Shown: positions 17,498 through 26,323 of the stretch, piece by piece
Position numbering within the stretch: the first letter of the stretch is position 1
Layout of the letters: each line of letters starts with the position of its first letter
Assembly (NCBI GenBank): GCA_017539905.1
Contig: JAFYBZ010000028.1
Coordinates: forward strand, 1-58,141
DNA: 58,141 nucleotides
Source: Clostridia bacterium
GTDB taxonomy: Bacteria; Bacillota; Clostridia; TANB77; UBA1234
Direction of reading: 5' to 3'
Position numbers and translations under genes: made by a program
Notes under the pieces: model-generated
The model's database searches: none
Told to the model about the DNA's origin: nothing
The model's input: the letters and a program-made list of their open reading frames with translations, nothing else

Positions 17498-17523
17498 GTA
17501 CACTCACCTCTTAACATTTTTAT

Positions 17524-17540
17524 GGAGGCCAATGGCCTCC
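17524..17540. other. Short hairpin between mreB and murC
   Basis: Perfect GGAGGCC-AAT-GGCCTCC without a T-run. It may be a processing or attenuation element in an mreB-murC transcript. Confidence 0.35.
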
Positions 17541-17547
17541 GTTACAT

Positions 17548-18571
17548 TTAATACTTTACTCTTTTTTGTTTTGCTGAAAGCTTCATAAGCATGTTCTCAT
17601 CTTCTAATGCTTTTCCTGTACCAATAGCAACACAAGAAACACTATCATGTGCTATCATTACAGGAATTCCAGTTTTGGATGTAATTAGTTTATCAAAACC
17701 ATATACTAAGCATCCACCACCCGTCATATATATACCTCTTTCTGCTATGTCTGCAGATAACTCAGGTGGAGTTTTTTCTAATACACTAAATATTGCTTCT
17801 AAAACTTGCATTGATGGTTCATACAATGCTTCTAAAATATCATCCGAATTAACAGTAAGATTTATTGGAAGTCCAGTTGTAACATCTCTTCCTCTAACAT
17901 CCATTTCTAACTTTTGTGTTCTAGGATATACACTTCCAATATTAATCTTTAAATCTTCAGCTGATCTATCTCCAATAACAACATTGTATGTACGCTTAAT
18001 ATATTTAACAATTGCTTCGTCAAATTTATCACCAGCTACTTTAATTGATTCTGAAACTACAGCACCACCAAGAGAAATAACCGCAATATCAGTAGTACCA
18101 CCACCGCATATCTACGACCATACTTCCACATGGTTTAGTAATATCTATTCCAGCGCCAATTGCAGCAGCTATTGGTTCTTCTATCAAATACACTTTACCA
18201 GCACCAGCTTGAATCGAAGCATCTACAACTGCTTTCTTTTCAACCTCAGTGACTCCCGATGGAATACATACCATAAGAGTTGGTGAAAATATAAAAGCAC
18301 CACATACTTTATGAATAAAAAACTTGAGCATTTTTTCTGTAACAGAGTAATCTGAAATAACACCATCTTTCAGAGGTCTAATAGCAACTATGTTACCCGG
18401 TGTTCTTCCAAGCATTCTTTGCGCTTCTTTACCAACTGCTAAAGCTTCTCCAGTATTTTTATCTATTGCAACAACACTAGGTTCTTTTAGAACAATTCCT
18501 TTTCCTTTAACATGAACAAGAATTGTGGCTGTTCCTAAATCAATACCTATTGATTGTCCAAACCCTAACAT
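17548..18571 (-). CDS. mreB: Rod-shape actin MreB/Mbl, needs +1 frameshift at CGG
   Basis: MreB-family actin that guides lateral wall synthesis. The ATG at 18571 follows GGAGG. The zero frame gives phosphate-1 SIGIDLGTATILVHVKGKG, then the connect region and IEEPIAAAIGAGIDITKPCGSMVVDM, and then hits CGG at 18104-18106 with TGA five codons on. Skipping the C gives GGT GGT GGT ACT ACT, i.e. the phosphate-2 loop GGGTTDIAV, and the rest reads uninterrupted to the stop at 17548, including the adenosine motif YMTGGGC. The recoded product is 340 residues, the normal family length. Apart from the one base nothing is damaged. I cannot separate MreB from Mbl or MreBH with certainty. Confidence 0.9.
18104..18106 (-). 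other. CGG +1 frameshift site in mreB
   Basis: The coding strand reads GTA GAT ATG CGG TGG TGG TAC TAC TGA. Removing the C gives GAT ATG GGT GGT GGT ACT ACT GAT, the conserved nucleotide-binding loop. No Shine-Dalgarno-like stimulator or slippery run is visible upstream. Confidence 0.8.
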
Positions 18572-18620
18572 GTATACCTCCAAATCATTTTGTACTTCTT
18601 AATGATTTGTCTTTAGTAAA

Positions 18621-20120
18621 TTAAAAATGTGTATATTCTTGCGCTGTCTTTATAATTTGATTTCCTTTATAGTATGCAAGTTCAGATACAGTAACCAATT
18701 GATAACCTTTATTTAATAATTCTGGAACAAGAACTTCAACTGCATCAGCAGTAGTACCATAGATTGAGTGAAGCAAAATTATTTTTCCATCATAATTTTT
18801 TGTTTCTCTAATCTTGTTCAAAATCTTATTCTTATCTCTTGATTTCCAATCAAGGCTATCGACATTCCACTTAATAAGTGGGTACTCTACATTTTCTTTA
18901 ACTTTCAAATTAACATTTCCATAAGGTAATCTAAATAATGTTGTCTTATGTCCCAACACCTTTATAAAAGCTTCTTCTGAATTCTTTATTTCTTCTTGCA
19001 TTTGTTCATCTGTTAAAACATTAAAGTTTTTGTGTGAATATGAATGATTACCTACTTCACATCCAATTGCTTCTTCTCTTTGAACAACATCTGGATATGA
19101 ATTAACTAATTGACCCAAATCAAAAAATGTTGCAACGACTCCATATTGTTCAAGTGTGTCTAATATTCTAGGTGTTGACTTAGGATTAGGTCCATCATCA
19201 AATGTTATTGCAACCATTGGTTTCGTTGGATCTATGCCTCTATCAACTATTTCTAATTCAACATCTTTTTGAAGATTCTTTTTACGTGTTAAATAGCCAT
19301 TTTTAACATAGCCTTCTTCACCATTATAAACAACGTGTTCCCAATCATCTTCAATAGCCATAACTTCTATTGCTTCACCTGGTGTAAGTGTACCTAATAA
19401 TTGCGCATAAGTACTCTTTTCTTTTCTAACTACTAAAGTCGTAGTAGCATACTTAACAATATCACCACTGTATGCCAAATCAAACTCTTGTATATCTTCT
19501 GTATAAAGTGGTACAAACTCTTTTGAGCCTTCATTTACAGTAATTGCTAAGTTATCTGCAGATAATTCATTTCCAGTAATTAAGTCAAAAAAATAAGTGT
19601 ACTCGTTTTTAGATATTTCTTCGACATCATTTTTAACAATGCTATCTATAAAAACAAGTTTCATCTTATCATCATCAACTAAATAACTATTATAATCTAT
19701 ATGTTCAGTAAAAGTAATTTCTGAGTTCTTATCTATTTTATAATTCTCTAAAAAAAACTTTTTTAAATCGTTTGCATGTGTGACTATTTTATCATCTATT
19801 TCTTCAATACCTATTTGTGGATAACTTATCGTATAACTACAATTATCTTCATAGTCGATTTTCATTAATGTTTTACCTATTTCTCTATTGGGTGTAACTC
19901 CTTCAAAATTAAGTCCCTCAAGATTAGCAGTAACATTTTCAGAAACGCTACTATCTCCACTAGTATTTAGAATTAAATCAAAATTTGGTTTTATAATTCC
20001 AAAATATACTAACAATAATATGAATATAACTAAAACTAAAACTGCAATTATAATCTTGTACAATGTGTTGTGTTTTGGAACGAGTGCGCGACTATAATCT
20101 GGTTCATCAACTTTTTTCAT
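18621..20120 (-). CDS. PdaC-like polysaccharide deacetylase with SH3 domain
   Basis: A 499-residue wall-modifying enzyme predicted to deacetylate N-acetyl sugars of peptidoglycan. One membrane anchor (about 23-43) is followed by a DUF4163/DUF3298-like domain (about 85-220, with TEHIDYNSYLVDDDKMKLVF), a bacterial SH3 segment (about 222-282, VRKEKSTYAQLLGTLTPGE) and the NodB domain (about 298-490). The NodB domain has TFDDGP, the metal site HSYSH, RLPYG and the C-terminal LLHSI. This matches B. subtilis PdaC plus an inserted SH3 domain. The ATG follows TAGGAG. Placed upstream of mreB and murC on the same strand. Confidence 0.85.
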   Translation of the reverse strand: MKKVDEPDYSRALVPKHNTLYKIIIAVLVLVIFILLLVYFGIIKPNFDLILNTSGDSSVSENVTANLEGLNFEGVTPNREIGKTLMKIDYEDNCSYTISYPQIGIEEIDDKIVTHANDLKKFFLENYKIDKNSEITFTEHIDYNSYLVDDDKMKLVFIDSIVKNDVEEISKNEYTYFFDLITGNELSADNLAITVNEGSKEFVPLYTEDIQEFDLAYSGDIVKYATTTLVVRKEKSTYAQLLGTLTPGEAIEVMAIEDDWEHVVYNGEEGYVKNGYLTRKKNLQKDVELEIVDRGIDPTKPMVAITFDDGPNPKSTPRILDTLEQYGVVATFFDLGQLVNSYPDVVQREEAIGCEVGNHSYSHKNFNVLTDEQMQEEIKNSEEAFIKVLGHKTTLFRLPYGNVNLKVKENVEYPLIKWNVDSLDWKSRDKNKILNKIRETKNYDGKIILLHSIYGTTADAVEVLVPELLNKGYQLVTVSELAYYKGNQIIKTAQEYTHF

Positions 20121-20253
20121 AATTTACTACTCCTAACTAACTTTTGCAAAAACATTTTATGCTATTTAAGTATATTCTACTTATATCTTTATTGCAAGTA
20201 AGAAATAGGAAAATAACCGCTTTTGAAACTTGTTATGTATACTAATATTAAAT

Positions 20254-20287
20254 ATAAAAACTGCTTAAAATAATAAGCAGTTTTTAT
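20254..20287. terminator. Bidirectional terminator at end of gene 20284
   Basis: ATAAAAACTGCTTA pairs with its complement, giving A-run and T-run flanks. It overlaps the stop codon of the gene. Confidence 0.8.
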
Positions 20288-21060
20288 GGTTTATTCAAGT
20301 CGTAAAGTTCCAGTTTAGGAATGAATTTTGCAAAAGCACGAGCCAGCGCATCTCGATACTGATCATCATTTATCATTTCAAGCATGTAGTTGTAATATGC
20401 TCTTTTTCCTTTGATGCCAATATGAGTAGCAACAATTGTTGTAATCACTTTATCTCGATATGAATACAAGATTGTTGATTTATCTACGATTTTCTCAATA
20501 GATTTTACTCGTGTAGAGGCAACTATTTTTAAGAATAAGATTCTTTCATTCTTTTCTATTCCAAGATTAATGGGAAGAGCTTCTTTTAATTTTTGCCACA
20601 AGATTTTAACAAGCTCTTTTTGAACCTTTTCCAAAGTGTCATAATAAGAAATACCTTGTCTTTCACAAACATATCGAAGTACTTCAGGTGAACAAATTAT
20701 GTTTTCAATAAAAGGAAGCTTTGTAGTATATATTCCCTTTGATTGATAAAGTCGCTTTGTTTCTTTTTTCGAAAGCGCGTCTCTATCGATAATAGCATAA
20801 GCATACATATCACAAAGACTTAGTAATTCTCTTATACGAGGAATAAGCCTTGTAACATTAGAACATCCACCAACAGGAATTACAAGTAAATCCGGAAACA
20901 CTATTTCATATACGTATTTATCAATACTATTTTCGTCACCCTCGCACAATAATACACCAAGTTTATGGTCTGGTTTTTTAACTTCATCAAATGCCCAAAA
21001 AGCAATCTCTCTAGCAATTGTCCGGTTGTTTACTAAGCCATTTTCATCCCGGTAAAACAT
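20284..21060 (-). CDS. TOPRIM-like protein, possibly DUF4435-related
   Basis: A 258-residue protein. Segment about 35-100 (LLCEGDENSIDKYVYEIVF, VIPVGGCSNVTRLI, YAIIDRDALS) has the Glu and Asp-x-Asp spacing of a TOPRIM nuclease/primase fold, as in DUF4435 proteins associated with OLD-type ATPases. No partner ATPase is adjacent. The ATG at 21060 follows AGGAGG. Two in-frame CGG codons lie in the first 15 residues (FYRDEN, NNRTIA), so it belongs to the CGG-as-Arg accessory class. The family call is an inference from short motifs. Confidence 0.5.
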   Translation of the reverse strand: MFYRDENGLVNNRTIAREIAFWAFDEVKKPDHKLGVLLCEGDENSIDKYVYEIVFPDLLVIPVGGCSNVTRLIPRIRELLSLCDMYAYAIIDRDALSKKETKRLYQSKGIYTTKLPFIENIICSPEVLRYVCERQGISYYDTLEKVQKELVKILWQKLKEALPINLGIEKNERILFLKIVASTRVKSIEKIVDKSTILYSYRDKVITTIVATHIGIKGKRAYYNYMLEMINDDQYRDALARAFAKFIPKLELYDLNKP

Positions 21061-21113
21061 TTCTAACCTCCTTCCGAACTGTCGGTCAAAGATGAAAACT
21101 TACTATTCAAAAA

Positions 21114-21141
21114 GAGTATAACATTACAAAATGTTATACTC
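21114..21141 (-). terminator. Terminator of nth
   Basis: A 12-bp perfect stem (GAGTATAACATT and complement), then TTTTT on the minus strand. It overlaps the stop codon of nth. Confidence 0.85.
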
Positions 21142-21766
21142 AATCATTTTTATAGAATTTACAATATTGTGAAATTGTACAATTTTTACAATCAGGAGAT
21201 TGCGCTTTGCACACATTACGTCCGTGGCTAATTAAAATATGATTCACTAAAGGCCAATATTTTTTTGGATAAAGCTTTAACAAATCTTGTTCTACTTTTT
21301 GTGGTTCATTTTTGTCAGATAATCCTAATCTTTTAGAAATCCTGAATACATGAGTATCAACTGCAATTCCTTGACAGTCATTAAATGCTTCAAGCATTAT
21401 AACATTGGCCGACTTTCTTCCAATACCTGACAATGTCATTAAATCTTTCATATTGTTTGGAACTTGACCACCATAGTTTTCCATAATCTGTGTTGAACAT
21501 TCTTTTATATGTTTTGCTTTAGTATGATAGTACGAAATCGAAGAAATCATCTTTTCAATATCTTCAACTTTCATTTTTGCAAAACCTTTTGGTGTATTAA
21601 CCTTCTTATACATCTCTTTTGTGACCTTATTTACTCTCTCATCTGTACATTGAGCCGAAAGCATGACTGCGATTACTAGTTCAAAAGGAGTGTTAAATTC
21701 AAGAAAGTTATCTAATCCACCATATAGTTTTATTAATTCATCCATTATTGCTTCTGATTTCCTCAT
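21140..21766 (-). CDS. nth: Endonuclease III
   Basis: A 208-residue base-excision glycosylase/AP lyase for oxidised pyrimidines. It has the helix-hairpin-helix LSGIGRKSANVIM with the catalytic Lys, VDTHVFRIS with the catalytic Asp, and the C-terminal 4Fe-4S pattern C-x6-C-x2-C-x5-C (CKAQSPDCKNCTISQYC). The ATG follows GGGAGG. Full length. Confidence 0.95.
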   Translation of the reverse strand: MRKSEAIMDELIKLYGGLDNFLEFNTPFELVIAVMLSAQCTDERVNKVTKEMYKKVNTPKGFAKMKVEDIEKMISSISYYHTKAKHIKECSTQIMENYGGQVPNNMKDLMTLSGIGRKSANVIMLEAFNDCQGIAVDTHVFRISKRLGLSDKNEPQKVEQDLLKLYPKKYWPLVNHILISHGRNVCKAQSPDCKNCTISQYCKFYKND

Positions 21767-21789
21767 ATTTCCTCCCTAAAAGCAAAAAA

Positions 21790-21811
21790 TGCCAAGCATT
21801 ATTGCTTGACA
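21790..21811 (-). terminator. Terminator of rpmB
   Basis: A 9-bp stem with one G-T pair (TGTCAAGCA / TGCTTGGCA), then TTTTTT on the minus strand. Confidence 0.8.
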
Positions 21812-21820
21812 TTCTTAAAA

Positions 21821-22006
21821 TTAAACTCTTTCAACCAATCCAGATCTTAAGCATCTTGAACATACCATAATCTTCTTTGGAGAACCATCAACATTTGCTC
21901 TAACGCTTCTTAAATTTGGTTTATAGTCTCTACTTGATCTTCTATGTGAATGGCTAACTTGCATTGAAAACACTTTAGCTTTGCCACAAATTGCACACTT
22001 TGCCAT
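21821..22006 (-). CDS. rpmB: 50S ribosomal protein L28
   Basis: A 61-residue L28 starting MAKCAICGK, with the zinc-type CxxC pairs (CAICGK and CSRCLRSG), the basic SHRRSSRDYKPNLRSV core, and the C-terminal LVERV. Start set at ATG 22006, after GAGAGGTG. Confidence 0.95.
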   Translation of the reverse strand: MAKCAICGKAKVFSMQVSHSHRRSSRDYKPNLRSVRANVDGSPKKIMVCSRCLRSGLVERV

Positions 22007-22116
22007 GCTTAGCACCTCTCTTTCAACTCATAATATCCTTAAAGTCACGTTCTATTTTAGCACTTAAATTTATACTTGGCAAGTATAAAATTTATCAATT
22101 TATTTTACATAATCTA

Positions 22117-22145
22117 TGGATTTTATGTTAAGTTTATGATATAGT
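22117..22145 (+). promoter_or_regulatory. Probable promoter of the SpoIVB-like gene
   Basis: A good TATAGT -10 (22140-22145) preceded by TTATGA. The spacer holds TTTATGTTAA, similar to the shared spacer element. The -35 (TGGATT) is poor, so an activator or another sigma factor is possible. TTTACATAA also lies just upstream. Confidence 0.5.
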
Positions 22146-22200
22146 ATCCCCGTATCGATTGTTTTAAAACTATCAACAATTATAGATAGGAGGCTTTTTT

Positions 22201-23988
22201 ATGAAAAAGTGCTATTTTATCATACTTTTCGCGGTTTTTACCCTGCTTTTTATCTCTTTTTCCTATGCAGATACCCGTAGTATGCCTAGCGTTTTGCTCT
22301 CCGGAGACCCCGCTTTTTTCAATTATTCCAAAGAATCGTTAGTTTTCGGGGCAGAAGAAGGCATTCCTACTGAGACTGATGTTGTTGAGGTTGACGACAA
22401 TATAGTCCAAATTGGTGATATCCCCATTCTAAACCTTGATGACCTCACAAAGGCCTACAGCTACTACGATGGACAGACTGTCGATGTTAAAACATTGGTA
22501 AATAGTAAAATTGTGGTTGAAAGCCGGCTCATAGACAATACTCGTTTTGATTCTGAAATGTATGGGCTTTCAGCGATTACATGCGGTACAATTTCATTCT
22601 ATCTGCCAGACATGCAAGTAGGCTTTGCGCTTGGGCACCCTATTTCAAATGGTAAAATCTATGGCAGCGTTATAAAGGCAAAAGTTACTGGACACGACGA
22701 TGATTCTCTTTTAATGAATAAGGAGAAAAATAACAAAGGAAACATTGTATTTGGACAAATTGAATTCCAAAACAATTATGGTGTTGTGCTTTCTTACGAT
22801 TCAGAAAGAACAAGTACTAAAAAGCTAAAGACAATTCAAATAGCTCAAAAAGATGAAGTAAAACTTGGCCCGGCATACATATATACAGATTTCGGCAAAG
22901 GCAAAAAGATGTATGAAATTAATATTATTGCATTAGATGGATATGATTACAGAGAAACCTCTCCTGTATATAATGATCTAATTACATTTGCTATCACTGA
23001 TAAAAGGTTAGTATCTAAGAATCTAGATTGTATATTCATTGGAATGAGTGGTTCTCCAATAATTCAAAATGACAAGCTAATTGGTATTACAGGATATGGT
23101 AATGAACTGTATTCATATGCAGTATATGCTGAGACCGCTTTTGAATCTGTAATCGAGTATTATAATGAAAATGTTAGTGACCTACCAATTTCTTCTACTA
23201 CAAATAATCCTGTCGTTTACTCAACTAGTTTTGATATCTCAATATATGCAAAAAGTCATGGCTACTTAGTAAGCGGTATTGAATCTAGCAAAGATATTAA
23301 GCTACAAAACGGCGACATTATAATTGCAATAAATGACAAAGGTCTTTTTAGTAATAATGATATTAATTATTTAGTAGCAAAATATAAAAACAAGCGTAAA
23401 AACGATTGTAAATTTACTGTTATACGTGATGGGAAAATCATTGATGTATTTGTAAGCAAAAGAACGACATTTAGTGTTGATTCTTATGATGCAAGAGAGC
23501 CGATTCACTGCTTCGTTTCAATGATTGAACCTAATACGAAAAAGTTTTATGCCGAATCCATTGATGATAATATGGAATTTACTCCATATTCAGGATTAGT
23601 CATGAAATATAATACTAAAGATGTTATTGGTTCTATTATTTCTAGAAACAAACAAGTATGTGGGTATTTTGATAATTTGAACTTCTCTGAAAATCAATTA
23701 ATTGAAATTGCATTTAAAGAAGAAGTCACAGATGGAAACGCTTATATTACTTGTTTAGATAATCAAAAGATTTCTGTAATAATTAAAAAGTATGATGACC
23801 ATATTGAATTTAAAATTGATGAGAATAGTCCTTCAGTTTTCCGTTCATTTGAAAACATTCCTTATACAGGAATGCCAATTATTCAAAACGGAAAAATGAT
23901 AGGTGTATATAAAAAAGTCAAAAGTAATGATACTGGAATTGGATACTATGCTATTGATGTTTACAACAACATGATGAGTTCCAAATAA
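22201..23988 (+). CDS. SpoIVB-like S55 serine protease with PDZ domain
   Basis: A 595-residue exported protein. It has a signal peptide (residues 1-24), an S55-type chymotrypsin fold with the His motif FALGHPISNGKIYGS (about 143) and the Ser motif GMSGSPIIQNDKLIGITGYG (about 282-301), and then a PDZ-like domain (about 345-425, GYLVSGIE..LQNGDIIIAINDKG). A further beta domain contains a second GMPIIQNGKMIGV segment. SpoIVB normally activates sigma-K processing; here the PDZ follows rather than precedes the protease, so this is a relative and not certain to be SpoIVB. One in-frame CGG (22525-22527, in VESRLID) must be Arg, since a +1 shift would stop at TAG. The first 500 bases are GC-richer than the rest. 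Confidence 0.7.
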   Translation: MKKCYFIILFAVFTLLFISFSYADTRSMPSVLLSGDPAFFNYSKESLVFGAEEGIPTETDVVEVDDNIVQIGDIPILNLDDLTKAYSYYDGQTVDVKTLVNSKIVVESRLIDNTRFDSEMYGLSAITCGTISFYLPDMQVGFALGHPISNGKIYGSVIKAKVTGHDDDSLLMNKEKNNKGNIVFGQIEFQNNYGVVLSYDSERTSTKKLKTIQIAQKDEVKLGPAYIYTDFGKGKKMYEINIIALDGYDYRETSPVYNDLITFAITDKRLVSKNLDCIFIGMSGSPIIQNDKLIGITGYGNELYSYAVYAETAFESVIEYYNENVSDLPISSTTNNPVVYSTSFDISIYAKSHGYLVSGIESSKDIKLQNGDIIIAINDKGLFSNNDINYLVAKYKNKRKNDCKFTVIRDGKIIDVFVSKRTTFSVDSYDAREPIHCFVSMIEPNTKKFYAESIDDNMEFTPYSGLVMKYNTKDVIGSIISRNKQVCGYFDNLNFSENQLIEIAFKEEVTDGNAYITCLDNQKISVIIKKYDDHIEFKIDENSPSVFRSFENIPYTGMPIIQNGKMIGVYKKVKSNDTGIGYYAIDVYNNMMSSK

Positions 23989-23990
23989 AT

Positions 23991-24016
23991 AAGGATGAAG
24001 ATTACTCTTCATCCTT
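23991..24016. terminator. Bidirectional terminator
   Basis: AAGGATGAAG pairs with CTTCATCCTT, followed by a T-run on the plus strand, between the convergent SpoIVB-like gene and serS. Confidence 0.85.
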
Positions 24017-24024
24017 TTTATATT

Positions 24025-25311
24025 TTATTTTTTTGGCATAACTTTTTCTTGTCCACCCATATATGGTCTTAATGCAACCGGAATATTAACACTTCCATCT
24101 TCATTAACATTGTTTTCTAAGAAAGCAATTAAACCACGAGGTGTAGCTAAAACTGTATTATTTAATGTATGTACTAAATAATTTCCATCTTTACCTTTTG
24201 CTCTAATTCCAAGTCTTCTTGCTTGTGCATCGCCTAAAGTTGAACAACTTCCAACTTCAAAATATTTTTGTTGTCTTGGACTCCAAGCTTCAACATCGCA
24301 AGATTTTACTTTTAAGTCTGCTAAGTCTCCACTACAACACTCTAAAGTTCTAACTGGAATATCTAATGTTCTAAAGAACTCTACTGTATAGCTCCACATC
24401 TTGTTGTACCAATCCATGCTATCTTCTGTCTTACATAGAACAACCATTTCTTGTTTTTCAAATTGGTGTACTCTATATACTCCTCTTTCTTCAATACCAT
24501 GTGAACCTACTTCTTTTCTAAAGCATGGTGAATAAGAAGTAAGTGTAAGTGGAAGCTCTGCTTCGTTAATGATTTGACCTTTGAATTTACCAATCATTGA
24601 ATGCTCTGATGTACCAATTAAGAATAAGTCTTCTCCCTCGATTTTATACATCATAGCTTCCATTTCTGCAAAGCTCATAACTCCATCTACTACATCTCCA
24701 CGAATCATAAATGGTGGAATACAATAAGTAAATCCTTTACCAATCATAAAGTCTCTAGCATAAGAAATCATTGCTGAGTGAATTCTTGCAACATCACCCA
24801 TCAAATAATAAAAACCATTACCTGAAGTACGTCCTGATGACTCTTTATCAATACCATTTAATCTATCCATGATATCTGCATGATATGGAACCTCAAAAGG
24901 TGGAACAACTGGTTCACCAAATCTTTCATTCTCAACATTTTCAGTATCATCTTTACCTATTGGTACACTTGAATCTATGATGTTTGGAATAACCATCATT
25001 TTCTTTTTTATTTCTTCTGCAAGTTCAGTCTCTTTAACTTCAACTTCTTCTAATTCTTTATTGATATCATTAACCATTTGTTTCATTTGGTTAGCTTCGT
25101 CAATTTTCTTTTCTTTCATTAAGCCACCAATCTGTGTGGATGTGGAGTTTCTCTCAGCTCTTAAATTGTCTCCTTTTGCCCTGTAGTCTCTTAATTCCTT
25201 ATCTAACTCAATAACCTCATCTACTAATGGAAGCTTTTGGTCTTGGAATTTCTTTTTGATGTTTTCTTTTACAACATCTGGATTTTCTCTTAAAAATTTA
25301 ATGTCTAACAT
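24025..25311 (-). CDS. serS: Seryl-tRNA synthetase
   Basis: A 428-residue class II synthetase charging tRNA-Ser. The N-terminal coiled-coil arm (about 25-105) precedes the catalytic core, with the serine site TSEHSM (where most bacterial enzymes have TAEV), motif 2 FRKEVGSHGIEERGVYRVHQ and motif 3 ATPRGLIAFLEN near the C-terminus. The TSEH/HGIEERG variant is the one I associate with some Clostridia. The ATG follows AGGGAGG. Only about 150 bases lie upstream before the next gene, and I see no T-box. Confidence 0.93.
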   Translation of the reverse strand: MLDIKFLRENPDVVKENIKKKFQDQKLPLVDEVIELDKELRDYRAKGDNLRAERNSTSTQIGGLMKEKKIDEANQMKQMVNDINKELEEVEVKETELAEEIKKKMMVIPNIIDSSVPIGKDDTENVENERFGEPVVPPFEVPYHADIMDRLNGIDKESSGRTSGNGFYYLMGDVARIHSAMISYARDFMIGKGFTYCIPPFMIRGDVVDGVMSFAEMEAMMYKIEGEDLFLIGTSEHSMIGKFKGQIINEAELPLTLTSYSPCFRKEVGSHGIEERGVYRVHQFEKQEMVVLCKTEDSMDWYNKMWSYTVEFFRTLDIPVRTLECCSGDLADLKVKSCDVEAWSPRQQKYFEVGSCSTLGDAQARRLGIRAKGKDGNYLVHTLNNTVLATPRGLIAFLENNVNEDGSVNIPVALRPYMGGQEKVMPKK

Positions 25312-25398
25312 CGTAAACTCCCTCCTTGTTTATAACTAAGTATTTTATATCTTTTTATCAATTTAATCAATATTTCAGTTAATTTTAGGCACAAAAAC

Positions 25399-25425
25399 GC
25401 GGAGCCCATACAAAATGGACTCCGC
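25399..25425 (-). terminator. Terminator of gene 25460
   Basis: An 11-bp stem with one G-T pair (GCGGAGTCCAT), then GTTTTTG on the minus strand. Confidence 0.8.
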
Positions 25426-25459
25426 AAACCTCCTTTACTATTATTAAGAAAACGACTTT

Positions 25460-25999
25460 TTACTTTCTGGGGATTTCAACAGGCTTTCCCAGGACTTCAA
25501 TATCCTCGACAGGGAATGCTTCGATAATCACTTTCCCCATGTCAAACCAAATAATCGGCCGGAAAGCTTTGGGAACATATACAGGTGCCCTTTTGGGGGC
25601 AGCCACTGTCCACCATTCTCCCTTGGGCTGAAGCCGGATAAAGTCTTCCTGAGCATCTGAATTTTTCCGGGTAATCTTTACAAGTTCATAATCCCGAGGA
25701 ATCATGCAAATCATCTGACCATTGGATTCAACGGGTTTCTGAAGGTTTTCGCCGGTGAGGTTCCTCGTGCCATGGTAGGCATGAGCCAACTCCTCGTTGA
25801 TCTTCACAATCCAGCCGGGATTGTTGGATTCACAAAAATCCAGATGATAAAGAGTATTGTCCTGATCGTCGATATACTCCAGGAGAATCTTGGGCCGATT
25901 TTTTGGGGTTAGCCGGGAAAAGCCATCATGGCGAATCCATTCATACCCCTCCGGTGCTTTCATTACCTGTTCCATTTCCATTACGCTCACCTGTTCCAT
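25460..25999 (-). CDS. Orphan hypothetical protein, CGG-rich
   Basis: A 179-residue soluble protein, with no family I recognise. The DNA is strikingly GC-richer than serS and dxs on either side. It holds six in-frame CGG codons (in FSRLTP, KNRPKI, IPRDYE, ITRKNS, FIRLQP, AFRPII), all read as Arg without interrupting the frame. Start at ATG 25999, eight bases after AGGAGG. Own TTGACATAA-type promoter and own terminator. The clearest example of the accessory gene class, probably acquired. Confidence 0.6.
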   Translation of the reverse strand: MEQVSVMEMEQVMKAPEGYEWIRHDGFSRLTPKNRPKILLEYIDDQDNTLYHLDFCESNNPGWIVKINEELAHAYHGTRNLTGENLQKPVESNGQMICMIPRDYELVKITRKNSDAQEDFIRLQPKGEWWTVAAPKRAPVYVPKAFRPIIWFDMGKVIIEAFPVEDIEVLGKPVEIPRK

Positions 26000-26139
26000 G
26001 ATCATTTCCTCCTTCACATGGATGTCGTCAAAAATAGTAATCGAACAGATTATACATTGTATAATCCCTCTTGTATCGTGAATCTATAGACTCACAGTGA
26101 AGATTGAGGCGGTCTTCAACAAACATATGATACAATGGT

Positions 26140-26168
26140 ATTATATCACAGTTATGTCAACTATTCAA
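26140..26168 (-). promoter_or_regulatory. Promoter of gene 25460, TTGACATAA spacer type
   Basis: TTGAAT (26163-26168), 17-bp spacer containing TTGACATAA and ending CTGTGA, perfect TATAAT (26140-26145). The leader of about 130 nt holds no other feature I can name. Confidence 0.75.
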
Positions 26169-26204
26169 TGCTTTTATACTTAAATTATGTAAATTTAATT
26201 GATA

Positions 26205-26249
26205 CTCCCCTACCAGCGAAAAGAATGCCCGAGGGGAGGGCTTAAAGCC
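26205..26249. other. Structured intergenic sequence
   Basis: A CTCCCCT/AGGGGAG stem (26205-26211 with 26232-26238) enclosing a 20-nt loop, then a small GGCTT-A-AAGCC hairpin (26239-26249). It is GC-rich against an AT-rich background and lies between divergent promoters. No T-run and no riboswitch family recognised. Confidence 0.35.
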
Positions 26250-26285
26250 TTTATTATCAATAATTCAAGTAGTTTTTAAAATGTA

Positions 26286-26314
26286 TTGTAATCTACATAA
26301 AATCGTGTTATAAT
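26286..26314 (+). promoter_or_regulatory. Promoter of dxs with near-leaderless start
   Basis: TTGTAA (26286-26291), 17-bp spacer containing CTACATAA, perfect TATAAT (26309-26314). The ATG of dxs is at 26324, so the predicted transcript starts within a few bases of it. Confidence 0.75.
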
Positions 26315-26323
26315 TTCAAGGCT

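Noticed and set aside
18104..18106. Classical P-site slippage as in prfB
   Set aside because: The six preceding codons (AGA, ATG, CTT, ACT, GAC, ACT) mostly cannot re-pair one base on, and no stop codon occupies the A site. The common factor is CGG itself.
25312..25398. T-box leader for serS
   Set aside because: The upstream space is too short and contains no T-box consensus. The hairpin there belongs to the end of gene 25460.
26205..26249. Riboswitch upstream of dxs
   Set aside because: The structured sequence lies upstream of the dxs promoter, and dxs has almost no leader, so it cannot control dxs as a riboswitch.
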